Origin: Enterococcus asini ATCC 700915
Lineage (GTDB): Bacteria; Bacillota; Bacilli; Lactobacillales; Enterococcaceae
Assembly (NCBI RefSeq): GCF_000407365.1
Contig: NZ_ASVU01000002.1
Location: forward strand, 310,001-374,000
DNA length: 64,000 nucleotides
Reading direction: 5' to 3'
This document shows positions 47,962 through 55,781 of this stretch, one piece after another. Under the pieces are notes generated by a model. It saw nothing but the letters and a program-made list of their open reading frames with translations, did not search any database and was not told where the DNA came from. Each line of letters starts with the position of its first letter. The stretch's first letter is position 1. Position numbers and translations under genes: made by a program.

Positions 47962-48474
47962 ATGGAAAAAGTAGTCATCTATGCCACGAAAACAGGCACG
48001 TCCGCCGCTGTGGCAGAAAAAATCGCCCAAGAACAAAAAGCGGAACGGTACTCCTACAAGGAAATGCCTTCTTTGACCAAGGAACAGGCCGTGATTTATG
48101 TGGGGAGCATCTACGCCGGGCAAATCCTAGGCTTGGAAAAAGTCGCAAAAAGGTTAGCCGCTGCCTCTGAAGTAACCTTGGTAACGGTGGGATTAATGGC
48201 CCCCGAACTAGCAGAAACACAAAAACTGCGAGCAGCCGCCATCAAGAAAGCCCAAAGTAAGGGGGATTTTCTCTTAGGAGCACATTTTTCGCTTCAAGGA
48301 TCACTGGATTTGGACAAGTTGAGCTTCCCTCAGCGGACCTTAATCAAGGCCATGTACAAGCAAGGCAAGAAAAATCCCACAGGTGAACTAGGCTCGATTG
48401 TGACCGCTCTGGAGAATTTCCAGCCCTTTGAGTGGATACAGGTGACAGAAGTATTGGAAAAATTATCAGTCTAA
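47962..48474 (+). CDS. Flavodoxin-domain protein
   Basis: 170 residues from the ATG at 47962, after AAAGTAGGGA; an in-frame ATG at 47944 lies inside the permease gene. VVIYATKTGTSAAVAEKIA is the FMN phosphate loop and VIYVGSIYAGQILGLEKVAK the second flavin contact, as in HemG-like flavodoxins. LSFPQRTLIKAMYK also fits that group. It probably carries electrons in the cytosol. A link to the ABC exporter is suggested only by the close spacing. Confidence 0.8.
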   Translation: MEKVVIYATKTGTSAAVAEKIAQEQKAERYSYKEMPSLTKEQAVIYVGSIYAGQILGLEKVAKRLAAASEVTLVTVGLMAPELAETQKLRAAAIKKAQSKGDFLLGAHFSLQGSLDLDKLSFPQRTLIKAMYKQGKKNPTGELGSIVTALENFQPFEWIQVTEVLEKLSV

Positions 48475-48476
48475 AT

Positions 48477-48514
48477 AAAGCAGGTGAAGCCTTTAAGGAT
48501 TCACCTGCTTTTGT
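48477..48514. terminator. Bidirectional terminator
   Basis: AAAGCAGGTGAA and TTCACCTGCTTT form a perfect 12-bp stem shared by converging genes. Confidence 0.9.
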
Positions 48515-48518
48515 GTTG

Positions 48519-48776
48519 CTATTCGTCTGCCAAAACGACCGCCGTGCCCATAACGACTGGGAGTGTGCGGTCTGCCATGGCGAAGCTGATACCGAGAACG
48601 GCATTGGCGCCTAATTTTTCAGCACTCTTGCTGATATCCTCTATGGCTTGATTCAGATAAGTATCAGCGGCGGCCAAAGTGCGAATTGCGCGAAGTTTGT
48701 TGTCAAAACCATACACGATGCCTAAATCTTGTACAACTTTTTTTCCGGGATAAGTGGAACGGGTGGACGTAATCAT
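48519..48776 (-). CDS. YbjQ/UPF0145-family protein
   Basis: 85 residues, somewhat short for the family. The N-terminus ITSTRSTYPGKKVVQDLGIV and the late KLGANAVLGISFAMA follow the YbjQ pattern of a pentameric beta-rich fold annotated as a possible heavy metal-binding protein. The ATG has TAGGAGTG about ten bases upstream. Function unproved. Confidence 0.8.
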   Translation of the reverse strand: MITSTRSTYPGKKVVQDLGIVYGFDNKLRAIRTLAAADTYLNQAIEDISKSAEKLGANAVLGISFAMADRTLPVVMGTAVVLADE

Positions 48777-48915
48777 CAGGCTATCACTCCTAACAGGGCT
48801 TTTGGGTTAAGTATAGCAAAGTACGGAAGGCTTCGATAGCGTTCAGGGAAGAATCAATCGATTAATACACCGCATCTTCCAGCGCAATCAAATCTAGCGT
48901 GACCATTTGATAGAT

Positions 48916-49035
48916 TTACAGTCTGCGGCGGTTATCCTGAATTCGCCACAACTTGATGGCAGTATCTAAGCGGAACATCACATACCCTGTTGCGGTCCAA
49001 ACCTCCCCGATGGAGTTTTTGTAGTGACAATTCAT
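48916..49035 (-). CDS. Possible 39-residue peptide gene
   Basis: ATG at 49035 with AAAGGAG eight bases upstream, an excellent site. The peptide has one weakly hydrophobic stretch (VWTATGYVMFRLDTAIKLWR) and a basic end (DNRRRL). It lies downstream of a terminator and a tRNA-like fold in an otherwise gene-poor stretch. No relative is known to me. Support is the ribosome site only. Confidence 0.4.
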   Translation of the reverse strand: MNCHYKNSIGEVWTATGYVMFRLDTAIKLWRIQDNRRRL

Positions 49036-49099
49036 CTGGTTCACTCCTTTAGTAGGAGATACGCGAACGAGTGATATTTAATGGAAATGTATTTATTCG

Positions 49100-49125
49100 A
49101 AAAAAGAGGAGCCTCCTAGACTCCT
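49100..49125 (-). terminator. Terminator-like hairpin downstream of the tRNA-like fold
   Basis: On the minus strand AGGAG pairs with CTCCT across a 9-base loop and is followed by CTTTTTT. Confidence 0.55.
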
Positions 49126-49162
49126 GAAAAAGTGACGCGTATTTTTTCTAACTATTGAAAAA

Positions 49163-49249
49163 GTGGACGGCAGGACTCGAACCTGCACCTTAGGGAAAGT
49201 ATCTGGCCCTTGCCGGACACCGTTGAAGGGATACACCATGTTCATCCAC
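49163..49249 (-). ncRNA. tRNA-like fold (degenerate tRNA or tRNA-derived site)
   Basis: On the minus strand the 3' part is a perfect T arm: GCAGG, loop TTCGAGT, CCTGC. It is followed by CGTCCAC, which pairs over seven bases (one G-T) with GTGGATG 80 bases upstream, giving an 87-nt tRNA-sized acceptor plus T-arm closure. No normal D arm or 7-base anticodon loop can be drawn; CCCTT/AAGGG with a 14-base loop is the best inner helix. CCA is not encoded at the end. It may be a decayed class II tRNA or an old integrase attachment copy of a tRNA 3' end. Confidence 0.4.
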
Positions 49250-49630
49250 AACCATAGTCTAAAAGAAAATCGTTATTGCCCCGTGGTTATTCTAAGGAGT
49301 TTTCTTGAAGAGTTGTGAAAGGATTGTGAAGTGCCCTTAAGTTCTGTCTAACACCATTTTTGAAGCAGAAACTGGTTGTACGGGGTTATTGACGTCCATA
49401 ACTGACAAAGAAAAGAAAAGTAAAGAAAAGCAAAGGATAGAAAAGAAAAGCCGCCGCCTGCTTTAAACAGTATCAGGCATAATAATAGGAAAGAGGAGCA
49501 AGAAAAATTCCTTACGGCAGGCCAGGCTGGTTAAAATAAAAAAATTCTCATAATGTTTCGAAATCTTTTACATTACGCTTGTTTTATTCGTGTTAATGGT
49601 GTGAGGCAAAATGCGAATGGAGGGATCATC

Positions 49631-50155
49631 ATGGTGCGACCGATGAAACAAGGCTTGGATTATTTTCCTATGGATGTGAGTTTTACGAGGGATGTGAAAG
49701 TGCGGCGGGTGCACATGGCTTGTGGCATGGAATCGATTGGAATTTTGGTGTATCTGCTGAGTCTGATTTATCGAGATCAAGGCTATTATGAGAAATGGGA
49801 TGAGGAGCTGTGCTTTTTAACGGCTATGGACTTACACTTGGAGGAGTCCTTGGCGGAGCAAGTGGTGCAAAAGGCGGCACAAGTAGGCTTTTTTGACGGG
49901 GAGTTGTTGGCAGACTGGGGAATTTTGACTTCTGCGGGGATTCAAGAGCGGTTTTTAGCCGCCACCAGAAAAAGGAAAGTCCGCCGGTTGATTCAAGAAT
50001 ACTTGTTGGTGGATGTGGCCGAGGAAGGGAAAATCGAATTGCACTCGATAAGAAAAGACACACAACAGACTGAGAAAAAAGCAGAAAACTCCTTGGAGCC
50101 TTTTGCTAGAGCAGAGGACTTGGCACAAGGGGACAGTTACCAAGCGACTCTCTAA
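49631..50155 (+). CDS. DUF4373/Lin1244-like phage-type replication protein, N-terminal part
   Basis: 174 residues from the ATG at 49631 with GGAGGGA upstream. MKQGLDYFPMDVSF near the start, then VHMACGMESIGILVYLLSLI and YRDQGYYEKWDEE, is the pattern of the N-terminal domain of phage or mobile-element replication initiators annotated DUF4373/Lin1244. It ends at TAA (50153) before a run of A. The same frame then continues open for 200 codons, so the stop probably truncates a longer gene (see next entry). No integrase, capsid or other phage gene is near. Confidence 0.65.
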   Translation: MVRPMKQGLDYFPMDVSFTRDVKVRRVHMACGMESIGILVYLLSLIYRDQGYYEKWDEELCFLTAMDLHLEESLAEQVVQKAAQVGFFDGELLADWGILTSAGIQERFLAATRKRKVRRLIQEYLLVDVAEEGKIELHSIRKDTQQTEKKAENSLEPFARAEDLAQGDSYQATL

Positions 50156-50764
50156 AAAAATGGAGCAGAACAACTGCTACCAGAAGATCGCAACAGTTTG
50201 GCAGAAAACGCACAGTCACAGAAGCAACAACAGAAGCAACAACAGACCCAACAACAGACCCAACAACAGACCCAACAACAGACCCAACAACAGACCCAAC
50301 AACAGACCCAACAACCCCAGGCGCAACCCCAGGATTTTGACTGGGTTTCTTTAACGGCTGCTGAGCCAACGGATGTTCAGCTCGCAGAAAGTGTTGAAAC
50401 TCCCGCTGACAGAGAAGGTATAAGGCCAGTAACTGCCAAAAACGATTCCGAATCTGAAAGGACAGTGACCCCTGGCTATCAAGGGCAAGACCAAGAAAAT
50501 CAGCCAGTTCCCAAGGTCACTAGTCCTCAGAAGGCTCACCCAAGTAAGGCCCAGATTCAGAGGACTTCTCACGCTGAAATCGGGTCGAGAAAGACTGTCC
50601 TTGCCACCAAAGCCAAGGTGCATTCCCAGACGGCTTTGGAACGCGAAAATTGGCTAGCCAATCAGCGAAATTGCTACTTATTGGCCCCGGAGCGTTTCGC
50701 TTTGGACAATCGCTATGCCCTTACTCCAGATGAATTGGCGTGGATTTACAATGGTGCCCAGTAA
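50156..50764 (+). pseudogene. C-terminal part of the DUF4373-like gene, behind an in-frame stop
   Basis: Open in the same frame as 49631-50155 right after its TAA. Its composition matches the end of the upstream part (Glu/Gln/Ser-rich). It has a Gln-rich repeat (QQQT units), a disordered middle, and an ordered end, RENWLANQRNCYLLAPERFA followed by TPDELAWIYNGAQ. A TTG at 50198 could start it alone, but no ribosome site is seen. One base change (for example CAA, GAA or AAA to TAA) explains the split. Readthrough is possible but unproved. Confidence 0.6.
50220..50315 (+). repeat. Eight 12-bp tandem units encoding QQQ(K/T)
   Basis: Two AGAAGCAACAAC units followed by six AGACCCAACAAC units. Being a multiple of three, copy changes keep the frame. 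This is a likely variable-number tandem repeat. Confidence 0.9.
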
Positions 50765-50907
50765 TTTTTTAGAAAGCTAGGGGAGATGCCAACCCAATCT
50801 TGTTTGCCAAGCCCTGTGCACCCTTGGATTAGCCCCTTGTGTCAAGGCTAAAAAAGAGGCGCTTTAGGCGAGATTTGCTACAATGGACAAAAGGAGTGGT
50901 GTGGCAG

Positions 50908-51492
50908 ATGAAGATATTGTATTTAATGCGTCATGGGGAAACCTTGTTTAACCGCCTGCATAAAAAACAGGGGTGGTGTGATTCGCCTTTGACCGAATTG
51001 GGCATGCAGCAGGCTCTAATCGCCAAAAAATACTTCCAAGAGCAAGGAATTCAGTTTGATAGTGCCTTTTGTTCCACAGCGGAGCGGGCCAGTGATACCT
51101 TGGAATTGCTTACGGATCAACCCTACACCCGGTTAAAAGGCTTGAAAGAGTGGCACTTTGGCCGCTTTGAAGGACAAGATGAGTTTTTGAATCCAGAACA
51201 GCCGTACGGGGATTTTTTTAAGCAGTATGGCGGTGAAGGGGAAAGTCAGGTGCAAGAGCGTCTCAATCAGACTTTGCTTGAAATCATGAGGTCGGTTTCG
51301 GGAGAGCGGATTTTGGTGGTGTCTCATGCAACGGCTATGCGGGCATTCATGCGTTTATGGCAGCATACCAGTGAGTTTGCCCCCTTGGAGCGCTTGAGTA
51401 ATTGTGGGATTTTGCGTTTTGCCTATGAAGCAGAGCCGGAGCGGTTTATTTTACAAGAAATCGTGGAGCATGATTTTTCCATGCTAGAGTAA
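50908..51492 (+). CDS. Histidine phosphatase (phosphoglycerate mutase-like) family protein
   Basis: 194 residues from the ATG at 50908 with AAAGGAG upstream. YLMRHGETLFNRLHKKQGW carries the RHG catalytic His; the second His is in LVVSHATAMRAFM, and SPLTELGMQQA and FCSTAERASDTLE are conserved. It is a cytosolic phosphatase of unknown substrate, possibly a broad-range sugar phosphatase. It stands alone. Confidence 0.9.
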   Translation: MKILYLMRHGETLFNRLHKKQGWCDSPLTELGMQQALIAKKYFQEQGIQFDSAFCSTAERASDTLELLTDQPYTRLKGLKEWHFGRFEGQDEFLNPEQPYGDFFKQYGGEGESQVQERLNQTLLEIMRSVSGERILVVSHATAMRAFMRLWQHTSEFAPLERLSNCGILRFAYEAEPERFILQEIVEHDFSMLE

Positions 51493-51494
51493 GC

Positions 51495-51523
51495 TTGTAC
51501 TTTTTTCTCAGATAGTGTACACT
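51495..51523 (+). promoter_or_regulatory. Promoter of the structured RNA / mutS2-like unit
   Basis: TTGTAC-17-TACACT, start near 51530. Confidence 0.6.
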
Positions 51524-51529
51524 AATTAC

Positions 51530-51694
51530 GAAATCGTTTCAGAAGAAAGTAGGATGTTTTGTGAGTGTAGTCGGTATCTAACCTGAGCAATTGAAGCCAA
51601 ATAGACAGTTTTATTTGGCATGCCTGTAGATACCTGATATGTTTTCGACTAGTTCAGTGATTCAAGGAGACAGGCGCAGTTTGTCTCCTTTTTT
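51530..51694 (+). ncRNA. Structured leader or small RNA of unknown class with its own terminator
   Basis: Nested helices: TAGTC/GACTA (51568-51572 with 51647-51651), GGTATCTA/TAGATACC (51573-51580 with 51627-51634) and GCCAAATA/TATTTGGC (51596-51603 with 51612-51619). An asymmetric internal loop of 15 and 7 bases lies between the last two. An intrinsic terminator follows (AAGGAGACA/TGTCTCCTT, 51664-51694). The layout is that of a riboswitch-type attenuator or an sRNA. It does not match the riboswitch consensus sequences I know. Confidence 0.6.
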
Positions 51695-51844
51695 GCGCGC
51701 TTTTTTTGACTGCTTCTTCTGATTTGTCATTGGTGATTTGACAAAGGCAAAACGGCTCTAGCAGGGAAAAACCGCCACTCCTGAATTCGTCCATCTCTCT
51801 GAAACGAGCCCTGGGTTTTGCAGGCTGCCTAAGAAAGGAACCCA
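51695..51844 (+). other. Leader between the attenuator and the MutS2-like gene
   Basis: 150 bases with no second promoter I can support and no coding frame. If the terminator at 51664-51694 works, expression of the next gene depends on readthrough. Confidence 0.4.
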
Positions 51845-53770
51845 ATGAATAACAAAACTATTTATCAAGAAACTGGTTTTGACCAGATAATAAAAGAGAT
51901 TCACGGCAATTTGATCAGTGATTTTGCTAAGGCGGACTTTGAAACCCGCCAACCTACTACTCATGTGCAGACGGCACAAAAACGTTTAGCCGAAACCGAA
52001 GAAGCCATGATATTGTTAAGCTCTGGGCAGCACGTACCTTTTATGGGGATGCGGGCGATTGAGCATTTGACCGGAAAAATCCAGCGAGGCCTGGTGTTGG
52101 AAGCAAGTGAGCTTACGGAATACAGTGATTTTCTCCGGAGCTTTGGCTTGATTAAAAAACTTTTTGAGAAAAACCAATACCAGACGCCGACTTTGCATCG
52201 CTATGCAGCAGGTTTGGGGGATTTTAGCGAGGTTACCCAGGCGATTACTGGTGCCGTTAATGGCGCTTTGGTGAAGGATGAGAGCTCCCGGGCGTTGCGG
52301 AAAGTTCGCAGTCGCATCCATAAATTGGAAGCTAATATCAATCAGACGTTAGAAAAACTTTTAAAAAACCCCACCACCGCAAAGTATCTACAAGACCGTT
52401 TGGTGATTGAAAAAGATGGCCGCCAAACGTTACCTGTGAAGACGGAATTCCAGTCGAAGTTTAACGGCACCATCGTGGAACGCTCCAGCCGGGGTACCAC
52501 GGTCTTTATCGAACCCACCTCGGTGGCGAAAAATAACGATGAATTGATCTTAGCCCGGGCGGAAGAAACCGGGGAGATTTACCAGATTTTGGCTGGGCTT
52601 ACGGGATTAATCGCAGAAAAGCTTCCGGAAATCGGGTACAGTCGGGAAATTCTCGGAGAACTGGACATTATTTTGGCCCGGGCTAAGTATTCCCGGAGCA
52701 TTGATGGCAAGCCTTTTACCGTGAATGACCAGGAAGAACTTTACTTAGATCATGTGCGGCATCCACTGTTAGGCAGTCAAGCGGTGCCTTTGACCTTGAG
52801 TTTAGGGGAGAATGGTCGCGGCCTGATCATTACCGGTCCCAATGCGGGGGGCAAAACCGTGGTGTTAAAGACCGTCGCTTTGACTTGTCTTTGTGCCGCT
52901 TCCGGGATTTTATTGCATCACGGAGGACGGACCCAGGTACCGATTTTGCAAGAGATCTTTATCGATATCGGTGATCAGCAAGATCTAGGCAATGCCCTTT
53001 CCACTTTTTCTGCCCATATGGACGATGTCTCCCGGATTTTGCATCAAACTAAACCCGGAAGTCTCGTATTACTTGACGAAATCGGCAGTGGTACGGAGCC
53101 AAAAGAGGGGGCGGCTTTGGGTATCGCCATTATGGAAGAATTGTACAGTCGGGGGGCGCTGGTAATCGCCACGACCCATTACGGTGAAATCAAGGACTTT
53201 GCCTTGGCCCACCCGGATTTTCGCACGGCGGCTATGGCATTCGACGAGGTTTTATTGAAGCCGAAATACCAGCTACTAATGGACCAAGTGGGGGAAAGTA
53301 ATGCCTTTTGGATTGCGGAAGAAAAAGCCGTGCCGGAAACCGTCTTAAACCGGGCTCGGGGCTACTTAGCTGGGACGGCCTATGAGTTTGTTCCCTACAA
53401 AGCTCCTAAAAAAGCCCAGTCGAAAAAAGCAAAGCTAGCTCAGACTGAGGCAGAGGTGATGACTACATCGGATTTCGCCAAAGGAGATCGCGTATTGTTG
53501 ACAGAAACCAAGGAGAACGCCTTGTTTTATGAGGAGCTAGAAGGGGACATGGGAAAAGTCTTTTTGGACAAGGCGTTTCGGGAAGTGCCTTTGCGACGGT
53601 TGAAATTGATTACTGCCGCTACGGTACTGTACCCCCAAGACTATGATTTAGAAAGCTTATTTACGGACTTTCACGAGCGAAAATTCCAAAAAGACATCGA
53701 TCGCGGTTCGAAAAAATCCCAGAAAAAACTCCGAAAACAAGCAGAAGCTCGCCGAAAAGCAGAACAATAA
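51845..53770 (+). CDS. MutS2-like ATPase lacking the Smr domain
   Basis: 641 residues; standard MutS2 has about 780. A long coiled clamp region precedes the ATPase, which shows Walker A GPNAGGKTVVLK, the DIGDQQDLGNALSTFSAHM loop, Walker B VLLDEIGSGTEPKEG and the switch ATTHYGEIK. The C-terminus ends in a basic Lys/Arg tail (KKSQKKLRKQAEARRKAEQ), with no Smr nuclease domain. It is thus a MutS-family protein of the short paralogue type, perhaps acting on ribosomes or branched DNA rather than mismatches. GAAAGGAA precedes the ATG. A structured RNA with a terminator lies upstream. Confidence 0.85.
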   Translation: MNNKTIYQETGFDQIIKEIHGNLISDFAKADFETRQPTTHVQTAQKRLAETEEAMILLSSGQHVPFMGMRAIEHLTGKIQRGLVLEASELTEYSDFLRSFGLIKKLFEKNQYQTPTLHRYAAGLGDFSEVTQAITGAVNGALVKDESSRALRKVRSRIHKLEANINQTLEKLLKNPTTAKYLQDRLVIEKDGRQTLPVKTEFQSKFNGTIVERSSRGTTVFIEPTSVAKNNDELILARAEETGEIYQILAGLTGLIAEKLPEIGYSREILGELDIILARAKYSRSIDGKPFTVNDQEELYLDHVRHPLLGSQAVPLTLSLGENGRGLIITGPNAGGKTVVLKTVALTCLCAASGILLHHGGRTQVPILQEIFIDIGDQQDLGNALSTFSAHMDDVSRILHQTKPGSLVLLDEIGSGTEPKEGAALGIAIMEELYSRGALVIATTHYGEIKDFALAHPDFRTAAMAFDEVLLKPKYQLLMDQVGESNAFWIAEEKAVPETVLNRARGYLAGTAYEFVPYKAPKKAQSKKAKLAQTEAEVMTTSDFAKGDRVLLTETKENALFYEELEGDMGKVFLDKAFREVPLRRLKLITAATVLYPQDYDLESLFTDFHERKFQKDIDRGSKKSQKKLRKQAEARRKAEQ

Positions 53771-53794
53771 TTGCTTTAATATACTTGTCCGAAT

Positions 53795-53836
53795 AACCCA
53801 CTCTTTCGTTATTTTGAAAGAGTGGGTTTTGTTTTG
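53795..53836 (+). terminator. Terminator after the MutS2-like gene
   Basis: AACCCACTCTTTC and GAAAGAGTGGGTT form a 13-bp stem with a T-rich tail. Confidence 0.9.
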
Positions 53837-53916
53837 ATAGTTCGTCTAGCTCCCTTTTCCTACGCCTAGCAGGTATAATGGAGTAAGAAGCAACGGTCAA
53901 TGAAGGAGGTGCCACA

Positions 53917-54165
53917 ATGTTGAATCCTTTTATCAATACCGGACTGGAGGTGGCTTTAAAGGAGCTGTTTCGTGATCAGTTCAACACGGAGCAGATTTAC
54001 CAAGTCCGTGACTTGCAAAAGACGCGGCTAATCGTTTACGTGTCCCCAAATGCTTTGCGCTTTGTCTTTGTGGAAGAGGATGCCCCGAAAGCATCGAGAA
54101 AATTGCCTCAGTACCATCTATTCTGGGAGTCAAGCATACGAGAATGGGAACCGCTAAATGCGTAA
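53917..54165 (+). CDS. Small protein of unknown function
   Basis: 82 residues. GAAGGAGGTG precedes the ATG, a very strong site. The sequence is soluble, with a helical start (LEVALKELFRDQFNTEQIY) and two strands (TRLIVYVSPNALRFVFVEED). No family is recognised. It stands alone between terminators. Confidence 0.65.
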   Translation: MLNPFINTGLEVALKELFRDQFNTEQIYQVRDLQKTRLIVYVSPNALRFVFVEEDAPKASRKLPQYHLFWESSIREWEPLNA

Positions 54166-54246
54166 AAGACTTGGTCTAAGGCGACGGGGAGAAGATGCAG
54201 ACTATCTAGCATCTGGCTACAAACTCATTTCCAGCATGAAACAAGA

Positions 54247-54291
54247 AAAACGCCCCTTACCAGGGAACCATCCACTGGTAAGGGGCGTTTT
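54247..54291. terminator. Bidirectional terminator
   Basis: AAAACGCCCCTTACCAG and its exact complement form a 17-bp stem, shared by converging genes. Confidence 0.92.
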
Positions 54292-54302
54292 GGGGGAGCT
54301 GC

Positions 54303-54557
54303 TTAGTTTTTGCCGAAGAGGTCTTTGATTTTGTCTACGATGCCGTCTGGTTCGTTAGCTGCGGCTTTCGCATCGTCGGCGATATCTTTGGCTTGTTTCG
54401 CAAAATCATCGGGGTTGAAGTTAGTGATCAAGTCTTTTGCTTTTTCAGCGTAATCCCCAAGATCATCTTTGTGGTCTTCCACAAATTGTTGCGCTTTTTC
54501 TACATTGCCTTCACCGATTAAATCTTTTACTTTTTGAATCAATTCTTCCTTATTCAT
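54303..54557 (-). CDS. Small acidic helical protein
   Basis: 84-85 residues. Two adjacent ATGs; the one at 54557 has seven bases to AGGAGG and is preferred. It is rich in Lys, Asp and Ala with heptad-like spacing (VKDLIGEGNVEKAQQFVEDH; KAKDLITNFNPDDFAKQAKD), suggesting an amphipathic helical bundle like small stress-induced proteins of Gram-positives. No domain is certain. Confidence 0.65.
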   Translation of the reverse strand: MNKEELIQKVKDLIGEGNVEKAQQFVEDHKDDLGDYAEKAKDLITNFNPDDFAKQAKDIADDAKAAANEPDGIVDKIKDLFGKN

Positions 54558-54711
54558 CATTTATCCTCCTAGCGTGGGTGTTTTCAAAAAACGATCCTTT
54601 AGTTACGTTCTTAGTCTAGCACGATTTGTGAAAATAGAGAAACAGAACGCCTTAAGACTAGGGAGAGCACGTCCTTTTCTTTTTGCTAGCTTGTGAAAAA
54701 AAGAAGTAGAT

Positions 54712-55635
54712 TTAGTTTAGATTGGTGGAATCATCGTCGCTTTTTTGGCCTAGTTGTGCTTTTAAGTCGGTCATTTTGCTTTGAGCTTCTTCAAAAAGCT
54801 TGGGAATCTGGTCGAGCAATTGAGCGCTGAGCTGCAAGGAATCCGTGGCGTTGTTTTCCAATTGCCGAGGGATTTGGCTGATTTCTTGCACTAGGTTTTT
54901 CACCAGAGACGTAGTTTGCTCCAAGACCTCTGCCGGTAAATCCGCTTGGGAATAGGAAGCATAGAGGCTGCTGGTGGCGGTAATGGCGGCACTGTATTGC
55001 AATAACCAAGTGAACAAGTACTGCAAATCCAAGTCGCTTAAGCGCTGGTGAGCGATCTCCGTGAGTACGTCCAACAGGGGCGTCGTGGTCAAAGGTGGCG
55101 CAATTCGCTCTTCTGGCAGATGGTTTTCCTCCAGCTGGGGATGTAAGGCCAAATCCAAGCGATAGGTACAGTACAAAAGCTCGCCAAAAGTCTCCAAGAC
55201 GAACTCCCCAGAAGGATGGTTTTGATAGACTTTGGTTTTGGGTAAGACTGTCGCGGCCAGCGCTTTCCCCGCGCCAAAAGTGGTAGGAGCCACATACAGG
55301 GTAAAATAGCGCTCCTTAGACGTGAGCCAAGGGCTTAAACAGGACTTTTGCTGGGGAATGTCCGTTTTAAATTCTGTCTGCCAGTCTTCTGTAGTCAGTT
55401 TGGCCAGTTGGCTGACATCTTTTGCCACTAGTAGCTCTCCGGCAGGGATTTTATTGTCCTTTGAAAAGCCCAATGTGCCAAAATAGGCATGGGTGTAGAG
55501 GCCTTGCTCTCTTGCCAGTTCATTGAGACGGCATAAGGGCAGAGGTTGGCCTGCTTGCTGGGTCAGTAGACTGCTTAGAGCCGTGACGAAGGATTGATAA
55601 GGTTCGGCTAAGGTTGCTTTCCGGAAAAATGCCAT
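54712..55635 (-). CDS. Hypothetical protein with a C-terminal helical region
   Basis: 307 residues from the ATG at 55635 with AAAGGAGGAG upstream. Residues 1-190 appear to be a mixed alpha/beta domain (NELAREQGLYTHAYFGTLGF; KERYFTLYVAPTTFGAGKAL). The last 100 residues are helical and rich in Gln, Leu and Ser (LVKNLVQEISQIPRQLENNA), probably coiled coil. There is no signal peptide. I do not recognise the family. Its only nearby partner by direction is the small acidic protein downstream. Confidence 0.65.
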   Translation of the reverse strand: MAFFRKATLAEPYQSFVTALSSLLTQQAGQPLPLCRLNELAREQGLYTHAYFGTLGFSKDNKIPAGELLVAKDVSQLAKLTTEDWQTEFKTDIPQQKSCLSPWLTSKERYFTLYVAPTTFGAGKALAATVLPKTKVYQNHPSGEFVLETFGELLYCTYRLDLALHPQLEENHLPEERIAPPLTTTPLLDVLTEIAHQRLSDLDLQYLFTWLLQYSAAITATSSLYASYSQADLPAEVLEQTTSLVKNLVQEISQIPRQLENNATDSLQLSAQLLDQIPKLFEEAQSKMTDLKAQLGQKSDDDSTNLN

Positions 55636-55781
55636 GGAACTCCTCCTTTTTTCTTTTATTCTAGGCGTTTTCCTAGAAGAGGACAAGTCAGGGAACACGG
55701 ATTTTCATTTTGAAAGAGAAAATGCTGTTTCTTCTGGGAATTTTTCATATAATGAAAGTATCAAGGAGAAGGAGGAAGCCT

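Larger units (their letters stand above)
49036..49630. other. Gene-poor accessory stretch
   Basis: 595 bases without a protein gene I can support. It contains a minus-strand terminator, the tRNA-like fold, and a purine-only tract (GAAAA/TAAAG-type, about 49408-49451) before the DUF4373-like gene. The segment looks like leftover mobile or phage-related DNA. Confidence 0.5.

Noticed and set aside
50103-50354. Alternative frame encoding NNRP repeats
   Set aside because: It is the shifted reading of the 12-bp repeat that codes QQQT; it has no ribosome site and stops soon after.
48477-50900. Complete prophage or integrative element
   Set aside because: Only one replication-type gene and a tRNA-like fold are seen; no integrase, portal, capsid or lysis gene.
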